DNA of 64,000 nucleotides from Chloroflexota bacterium (lineage in GTDB: Bacteria; Chloroflexota; Anaerolineae; B4-G1; SLSP01), in assembly GCA_029555965.1 (NCBI GenBank), contig JAKQHY010000081.1, positions 28,483 through 92,482 on the forward strand. The letters are read 5' to 3'. The translations under genes were made by a program, and so were the position numbers. Positions 31,610 to 40,600 of the stretch are shown here, in pieces. The notes beneath the pieces were generated by a model. The model saw nothing but the letters and a program-made list of their open reading frames with translations. It was not told where the DNA came from and did no database searches. Within the stretch, counting starts at the first letter, position 1, and each line of letters opens with the position of its first letter.

Positions 31610-31650
31610 CTCAAGAAGAGCCGCTGGAAGGGTATCCAGCGGCTCTTGAG
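31610..31650 (-). terminator. terminator-like hairpin downstream of the giant subtilase gene
   Basis: AAGAGCCGCTGGA (31616-31628) pairs with TCCAGCGGCTCTT (31635-31647), about 40 bases after the stop of the giant gene. A second small hairpin (GGCCTG/CAGGCC) is at about 31658-31673. T-runs are weak. Confidence 0.6.
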
Positions 31651-31687
31651 TTAAGCGGGCCTGTTGTCAGGCCTTACGTGGCTGAAG

Positions 31688-34600
31688 CTAGCGCCCGTAA
31701 TTGCGACAGACGAGGGGCAGGTAGATGCCGTAGGTTGCAACCGTGATCACCACGGTATCCGGCGTAAGTGCGGGCATCCCAAGGCTGTCGGTGACCATGA
31801 GTGTGAAGGTCAGAACGCCCGGCTCCGGGGCGATGAAGGTGGTGCGGCTGAGGGTGGGGGTGAAGCTTACTGCGGTTCCGCCTACTTGCGTCCAGCCATA
31901 GGTCAACGGGTCGCCGTCGGGATCGGCGGAGGCCGTACCGTCCAGGGTCACGACATTGCCGGGTTTGACGGTTTGGTTACCACCGGCGTCGGCCACCGGC
32001 GGACGATTGGTGCCCTTGAGCGTGAACGTTGCAGTTAGCACCTTGTCCGTATTCATGAGCACGGCGCAGGTCGGCGCGGCGCCGGTGCAAGCCCCTTGCC
32101 AGCCGGCGAAGTCGGAATCGGCCTGGGCCGTGGCGGTGATGAGGACCGTCGCGCCGCTGAGATACTCGTGTATGCCCACCGGCGGGGTGAGGGTGCCGTT
32201 GCCGGTGCCTGCCTGGGCGACCGTCAGCGTGTAGCTCACGGGGGTCACGGACTTCAGCGTGAACGTCGCCGTCACCGCTTTGTCCGCATCCATGAGCACG
32301 GCGCAGGTCGGGGTGGCGCCGGTGCAGGCTCCTTGCCAGCCAGCGAAGTCGGAGTCGGGCGCGGCGGTGGCGGTGATGAGGGCCGTTGCGCCGCTAAGAT
32401 ACTCGTGTCCGCCTACTGGTGGGGTGAGGGTGCCGTTGCCGTCGCCCGCCTGGGCAACCGTCAGTGTGTAGCTCACGGGGGTCACGGACTTCAGCGTGAA
32501 CGTCGCTGTCACGGCTTTGTCCGCATCCATCCACAGCGCGCAGGTTGGGGCGGCGCCGGTGCAAGCCCCTTGCCAGCCGGCGAAGTCGGAGTCGGCTTGC
32601 GCTACGGCGGAGACGAGGGCCATTGTGCCACTGAGATACTCATGTGCGCCCACCGTCGGAGTGAGGATACCGTTGCCGTCGCCTGTCTGGGCGACCGTCA
32701 GCGTGTAACTCACGGGAGTCTCAGGCATCATGGCGAAGGCGGCGCTGATGGTGTGATTGGCACGGACGTTGTTGAAGGTGTAACTGGTCAGCACGCCCTG
32801 CGAGACACCGTCCACGCCCACGTTGGTGATGTAGTAGTCGGGATCCGGCGTGATGGTGAAGCTCTGGCTGCCGTCATACGCGACGGTCTGCGGGGTGGCC
32901 GGGGTGATGCTCCCGCCGAGGCCCGCCGTCGGCGTGATGATGTAGGTGTTGATGGCGAAGGTGGCGGTTACGACCTTGTCACTATCCATCGTGAGTGCCT
33001 CGGGGTTAGCCGCGCCGCTCAGATCGCCCGTCCAGCCGGTGAAACTCCAGCCGGTTGTCGCCGTCGCCGTCAGTATGACCTGCGCGCCGTTGTCGTACAG
33101 GCCGCCCGCCGGGTTGAGTTCAACACTGCCGCCCTCGGCTGGATCCGCATTGACCGTCAGTTGGTAGGTCAGCGCGGCGTCCACGGTGAGTACGGCGGTG
33201 GCTACGTCTGTCTGGCAGGCGTTGTAGGCGGTGAGGGTCACGGTGTACGTGCCGGCAGCCGCGTACGTGTATGCCGGGTTTTCCAGCGTGCTGGTCATAC
33301 CGTCGCCAAAGGCCCACAGATAACCATCGGCATACTGCGAGGTGTTGGTGAAGACCACATGCAGGTATTGACTTGCATAGTCGAAACCGGCGGTCGCCAA
33401 CGGCAGAACCTCAAGGGTTCCGGTAACCTCATCGTTGCCAAAGTCGTTGCTGGCCAGCAAGGCGATGGGGTAGCTGCCCGCCAGGGCGTAGGGGTGCGTC
33501 GGCGCGGAGAGGGTGCTGGTGACGCCGTTGCCCAGATCCCACAGATAAGCGACCGGCAGAGTGCCCGTGAGCAACGTGCTGGTGAAGTGCGCTGTGTCGC
33601 CCAGGCAGACGGGGCTGTTGCTAGTGAAGTCTACCACCGGCGCGAGACCTACCGTCACAGACTTGGCCGCCATCTGGATACCGCACGCATTGGATGCATA
33701 CAACGTCACGGTATACGCGCCTTCCGCGGCATAAGTGTAGCTGGGAGCGGCGAGCGTGCTGGTCATCCCATCGCCGAATTCCCACAGGTAGCTGGCGGCG
33801 TTCGTCGAGCTGTTGACCAACGTGACGCTCAGTTCGGCCACGCTGTAGTCAAAGTCCGCTGTCACTGCCCCAAGTACTGCGATCTCCTCGGCGTGGGTGT
33901 CGCACAGGTCAAACAGACTTTCGCACACTTCCAGCGTCACGGTATAGGCGCCGGCGACGCTATAGGTGTGGGTCACGGCTTCTGGGCCGGAGAGCGTGGT
34001 TGTCACGCCGTCGCCGAAGTCCCATGCATAGGAATCGGCCGGCGGGACGCCTGCATTACCCGTGAAGGCGAAGGTTACCTCTGCGTTCACGCAGGTCAGT
34101 GTGTGGGTGAAGGCCGCCGTGGGGGTGACCGGCTCCTCAATGATGTGCAACTCGGCCGGAATCACCGCGTTGCCCGCATTGGTGTTCAGTTGGAGGTCGG
34201 TTGTGTAGAGTCCCAGCGGCATGGGCGTCAGGTCGGTGTAGAGCGCGGTGAAGGTGATGTTGCTGGCGGCGGCGCCCAACGAAGGCACCGTCCCCGTCAT
34301 GGGGTCTGCCCCTACCCAGGTCATAGGCTCGACGATCTCGTACTCCAGCGGGCGCCCACCCTGGTTCGTCAGCGCGATGACCTCCGGGTGCGTGTAGACG
34401 GCCGTGCCGGTGATCAGCCACGACTCAAACAGCGCGGGCGCTTGCAACGCCAGACAGGGCGCATCGGGGAGCAGGGTGATGTCGCCCGATATGACCTGCT
34501 GCGCCAGGATAGTCATCACCTCTGTGCGCGTCAGGTAATCCGGCGCGGTGAAGGTGAATTCGTAGGGGCCTTGCTCCAGCCAGAGGCTGTACCGGCCATC

Positions 34601-37600
34601 CGCTCCGCTCATGGTTTGGGTGAGCGGAATACCGCCGGAGATGGCGATGGAGGCGGTGATCGGCGCGCCGGTGCAGTTGTCGGTGACGTAGCCGACGATC
34701 TTACCCCATGTGGCCGGAACTTGGACCACCATCGTCACGGGGACGGCGTACGCGCCGTACAGGGGGTCGTTGTTCTCGACGGTGAGGGTGGCGTAGTACT
34801 CGCCGGGCTGCATAACGGAGGCATCCATGGTCACATCCACCACGGCGGAGCCGCCATCGGCGGCCAGCGTGCCGGTGATGGGGACTTCGCTCAGCCACGG
34901 CACATCGACCGGAGCCAGGAAGTCCATAATGCGCTCAACCAATTCGACTTCGTCCGAGTTGGCGGCCATATAGTTAAAGTCAAACGCGGTGTAGATCGCT
35001 CTATAGCCGCCGCGCTCAACCGCTGCGCCGGCCGCGTAACCATCGCCATCGCCGCCCACGTAGCGGAAGATGCGCGCGCCCTCGGCGCCAACCGTGAAAT
35101 AGTCTGGGTAGGGGTCGGTGCTGAGGTTGAGGTCGAGGCCGGCCATGATGGCTTCACCGACCGCCGGCCCGCCGCCATTCTGAACGCCGTCGTCTTCAAC
35201 GTAGGCGGCCTGCAAGTAGGTCTGGTAGAAGGCTGTTGTGCGATGCGAGTACCCCAAATCGTTGTCGGAGATGTAGAGCGCCCCGCCCGCGTCCAGGTAG
35301 GCCCTTGCCTTGGCCCAGGCATCGCCGGTGCCGCTGCCTATGTAGAACACCGCTTTGTACTCCAGCAGGTCCGCCACGGCCATGGTCTGGAAGGCGGTGT
35401 TTTCCACGTCCAGCCAACTGTAGCCCAGGGTGGTCAGGGCCGCTTCTACGGGAGCCGCCGCGGTATTGTCATAGCTGACGACTAGCACTTGCTCGCCGGC
35501 GGTCAGGAAAACGCCCCCGTCTTTTTCCTTGAGTTCGAAGTCGAGGGACGCCGCGCCGCTGTTCCCCAGGGCCAACGGCAGCGTGCCGGTCGTGCCCAGG
35601 GTCAGCGTCAGGCTCAGGCTGTCAGGCGCCACGCTTACGCAGGGTTGCAGCCAGCGCAGGTCAAAGTCAACCGTCGTGGTCTGCTGCCCGGTGATTGTCA
35701 CGCCCGTCGCTTGCCCTTGGGTATGCTCCGGGACGTTCACGGTGATGGTCAGCGGGCTTTCGCTTTCATCCACCCATTGGCGATACGCGCCATTGAGGTC
35801 GGTCGTGAGCGTGATAGTGTTGGTCACGCCCTGAATGACCACTGCGGCCCCCTCCAGCGGGACGGGATCGGCATCGCAATAGCCCAGGCTCGTCACGACG
35901 CCGTCCAGGATGCCCCACGTGGCGGGCGCTTCCACGGTCATGGTGACCAGGACGGGATATGCGCCGTACAGGGGGTCGTTGTTCTTGACAGTGAGGGTGG
36001 CGTAGTACTCACCGGGTTGCGCGATGGTAGCGGCATCCATGGTCACATCCACCATGGCGGAGCCGCCATCGGCGGCCAGCGTGCCGGTGATGGGGGCCTC
36101 GCTTAACCACAGTACTTCGCCTACACCCAAGAAGCTTGCGATGCGCTCAACCAATTCGACTTCGTCCGAGTTGGCGGCCATGTCGTCAAAGTCAAACGCG
36201 GTGTAGATGGCGCGATAGCCGCCGCGCTCAACCGCCGCGCCGGCCGCGTAACCATCGCCATCGCCGCCCACGTAGCGGAAGATGCGCGCGCCTTCGGCGC
36301 CAACCGTGAAATAGTCTGGGTAGGGATCGGTGCTGAGGTCGAGGTCGAGGCCGGTCATGATGGCTTCGCCGACCGCCGGCCCGCCGCCATTCTGAACACC
36401 GTCATCATCAACGTAGGCAGCTTGCAGGTAGGTCTGGTAGAAGGTGGTTGTGTTGTGGGAGTACCCCAGGTCGTTGTCGGAGATGTAGAGCGCTCCGCCC
36501 GCGTCCAGGTAGGCCATCGCCTTGGCCCAGGCATCGCCGGTGATGCTGCCCATGTAGAACACCGCTTCGTAGTCCAGCAGCTCATCCACGGGCATGGTCT
36601 GGAAGGCGGTGTATTCCACGTCCAGCCAACTGTAGCCCAGGGTGGTCAGGGCCGCTTCTACGGAGGCCGCCGCGTCATCGTCATAGCTGACGACCAGCAC
36701 TTGCTCGCCGGCGGTCAGGAAAACGCCCCCGTCTTTTTCCTTGAGTTCGAAGTCGAGGGGCGCCGCGCCGCTGTTCCCCAGGGCCAACGGCAGCGTGCCG
36801 CTCGTGCCTGGAGTCAGCGTCAGGCTCAGGCTGTCGGGCGCCACGCTTACGCAGGGGCGCAGCCAGCGCAGGTCAAAGTTTTGGGTTGTCGTTTGTTGTC
36901 CGGTGATTGTCAGACCCGTCGCTTGCCCTTGGGGATGCTCCGGGGCGTTCACAGTGACGGTCAGCGGGCTTTCGCCCTCATCCAGCCAGTACCGATAGCC
37001 GCCGTTGAGGTTGGTCGTCAGGGTGATGGTGCTGGTCATGCCCTGAATGACCACTTCAGCGCCGGCCAGCGGGGCGGGATTGGCATCGCAATAGCCCAGG
37101 CTCGTCACGACGCCGTCCAGGATGCCCCACGTGGGCGGCGTTTCCACCACCATCGTGACGGGGTAGGTCAGGCGACCATACATCGGGTCGTTGCTGGCGA
37201 CGGCAAGTTCGCCGTAGTACATCCCCGGTTGGTTCACGTAGCCGGCATCCAGCGTCACATCGGCCATGACGTAGCCGGCGTCGGCGGCCAGCGTGCCGGT
37301 AATCGGGGTTTCATAGATCCATGGCGCGTCATTGCCGCCCAACGTGCACCCTTCACCGGTGCTCCGGTATTGGTTGGTGCCCACGATAGCTGCGCCGGTA
37401 TAACCGGCCACCGACCAGGTATCGCCCGCGCCGGTGCAAAAGCCGGCGTTGTTGCCTGTCGCGCCAGAGGCGAGGGGATCGCTGATGGCCGTCCAGGTTC
37501 CGGCCGGCCAGGCGGTGTAATCCAACCGCTCGATCACCGTCACGGCGTCGAAGGCCCCGCCGCCGTCCGCGTCGCCGCCGATGGCGTAGAGGGCGCTGCC

Positions 37601-40600
37601 GGTCGCCGCCAGCGCAAAGTCTGCCCGCGCGCTGGTGAAGGTCGGCCCGCTCGACCAACTATCCGTCGCCATATCGTAGCGCTGCGTGTTGGTTTCGTTC
37701 GTGGTGGGCGAACCATCGCCCCAGCCGCCGACGATGTAGAGGTAAGAATCAATCTGAACGTAGCCGGCCGAGCCGGTGGGCGCCGGCATAGGCGCGCCGC
37801 TGCTCCAGGCGCCGGTGGCGATGTCGTAGATGTCCACCGAGTTCAGTGTGCCGCCAAAGGTTGAATCGGCATCGCCGCCGACTACGTAAATCTTGCCGCC
37901 CCAGGCGCCCAAGGCCGCGCCCCACATGGTGTGCGGTACGGCTGACGCTGCCGCCGCCCAGGTATCGCCGGCGATGTCGTAGATGTAGAAGCCGTTGGTG
38001 CTGTTGCCCTGGAGGGTGTAAATGTAGCCTTCGTAGCACACCGCTTGCGGGCCTTCGGTCGCCACAGGGTAGGGCGCTAGAGCGTTCCAGGTGTCTGTGT
38101 TGGCGTCATAGCGCCAGGCATTGGCGACTGAAGAGTAGCTACTATCCACGCCGCCGATCACGTAGAAGCTGTTCGGTTGATCGGCGCACTGCGCGTGCCC
38201 ATAGTGGACCAGACCACCCGGCAATGCGCTTGCGCCGCTCCAGACCAGGGGGCCGCCGCGGGTTTCAGGTTCCGTCGCTTGCCCTTCAACGCTGCGGACG
38301 GACATTGGGCCGGGTTCGCCTGGCGCGGAGAAAGTGAGGGCATCCACGGCCAACGTTGCCGGGATATATCGCGTTTCCTTGTCGCTAAATCGGTAATCCA
38401 ACGCGACCGCGCCCGTATTCCAGATTTCCGCCTGGAACGTGGCGCTGACCCCAAACTGCTGGGTGACGCTGTACACGTCCGGGCTGACGGTGATGCATGG
38501 TTGCAGCCAACGCAGGTCAAAGTTTAGGGTGGTGGTGTGCAAGCCGGTGATTCCCACCCCCGTCACTTGCCCCTGTGCGTGCTGCGGGGCGTTGACCGTG
38601 ACGCTCAGGGGGCTTTCGGCCTCATCAAACCAGTATTGATAAGCGCCATTGAGGTCGGTCGTCAGGGTGATGGTACTGGTCATACCGCGAATGACGACTT
38701 CGGCGCCCTCCAGCAGGGCCGGATTGGCATCGCAATAGCCCAGACCTGTCACGGTGCCGGCCAGTCGGCCCCACGTGGGCGAGGGGAGCACGGTCATGGT
38801 GACCGGAATTCTCGCCGTTGGATAGGGGGTATCCTGACGAATGGCTAACTGGGCATGGTAATGACCGGGCTGCGGGACTACGGCAGCATCGAAGGAGGTG
38901 TTGATGGTTTGCGTGGCCGCGCTGGCAACGGTGCCGGTGATGGGGTCCTCGGCCAACCACGGCACATCCTGACTGACCGTTGCGTCCAGATCGAACAGGT
39001 CAATGCGATCCGGTTCTGCTTGGACCAGGCCGGCCAGGATCAGCATGCCGGGGAAGTCGGGATGGTCGCCGTTGATGATCGCCAGCCCGCCGGCACCGTC
39101 TGCTGCATCGCCGACAAAACTCACGCCCGTGGGGGTCAGGTTCACGCCATCAAACGCATACTGGGTCGCCACTGACCCCGGATCCTGCGACCATACCCAC
39201 AGGTACGGGCCGCCGCTCGAGTATTTGTCCCAGGCGGCGCCATAGATTTGCAGCGCGTTGGCATAGGTGTGAATCACCGCGCCGGTCCGATCAAACTCCC
39301 AGATGTTGCTGTCAAAGTTCGCCGTCCAGAAGTGATCGGTATCCGGATCATAAGCTAACGCGCGGCAGGGGTTGGTCGGGCAGGGGATCGTCGTCCCCGT
39401 CGCCTGGCCCGTGGCCGGGTCAATTTGAACGACGGTGGCGGAATCGCTGCTGTACAGGTAGTCGCCGTCGAAGGCCAGGTCGCGCCAACCCCAACCGGCC
39501 GAACTGGACTGGTCATACGCTGCGACCAGGTTCCCATCGGCGTCAATCTTGTACAGTTGATTGGGGTCGGTTTCGCTGGCGCCGCCGGTGACCCACCAGA
39601 ACCCATCAACAAACTCGACGCCCAGGTTCTGATAATCGCCGTTAATGCTGTTGAGATCGGCCAGGGTGTCCAGGAGATCGCCCACGGCGAGTGGGGTGGC
39701 GCTCTGGCGATAGGTGGGGGAGGCTTCGCGGTCGGCGCCAGTTGCAGGGCGCGCCGCGGCGGCGCTGGGCGTGTAGCTTGGATTCGATTCAAGCAGGGCA
39801 AATTCAACGCTCCGCGCGCCGAGGTTGTCCAGATCGAACGGCACGGTCGTATTCTCGCCCATCAACAGGGTAACATTGAGGTCGTTCACCGAGGCTATCA
39901 GCCGCCCGGCTGGCAAGTAAAAGTCCTGCATCACCGTGCTGCTCTGGGGAACGACGACCGACAGCACCGCCGGGCCGTACTTATTCAGCGTGGCCGTAAA
40001 GGTCTTGGTGCCTTCCGGGGAGAAGAGGGTATAGAAGCCATCACCCATCGGCCCGCCCGCGGTTGCCGAGGTGGTGACATATCCATCTTCATTTTCAACA
40101 TTCACGTTGTTCAGTGGGGTTGATAGGTTGGCGTCATAGGTATGGCCGACCACCAGACCGCCGCTGGACACCACGCAGGAGCCGCTGCCGGAGCTATAGC
40201 CGGGGGCGTCGCAGGCTACCAGATCGGGGGCCAGCGCAAAGTCCTCGGTGCGGTCGGACGACAGCGTTACCGCGCGCGACGCCGGCGTATACCCCGCCAC
40301 CCAAGCGGCCACGTCGAAGGTGTACGTAGCGCCGGCCGGTAGCGTTACACTGTAATAGCCGGTTTCCGGATTCGTCCAGACCGCGCCATAGGGATAGCCG
40401 GCGATGTTGATCGCGGCATACAGCGGCCAACCGGTGTTGGCGTCATATACCGTGCCGTCCACAACGAAGGTGGGCGCCGGAGTCAAGGCAAAGTCTTGCA
40501 CGACCACGGCGTCGGTGACGACGGAAAGTCCGCTTACCGTTGCGGGGATGTATCCAAAGAGGTTGGCTGTTACCGTGTAAGTATCGGCCACCACAGGTTT

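Noticed and set aside
32096..35485. 1129-codon open frame on the plus strand opposite the giant subtilase gene
   Set aside because: It mirrors the codon bias of the high-GC minus-strand gene, has no ribosome binding site or domain, and its repeats are those of the real gene.
36422..37864. 480-codon plus-strand open frame opposite the same gene
   Set aside because: Same shadow effect; no independent features.
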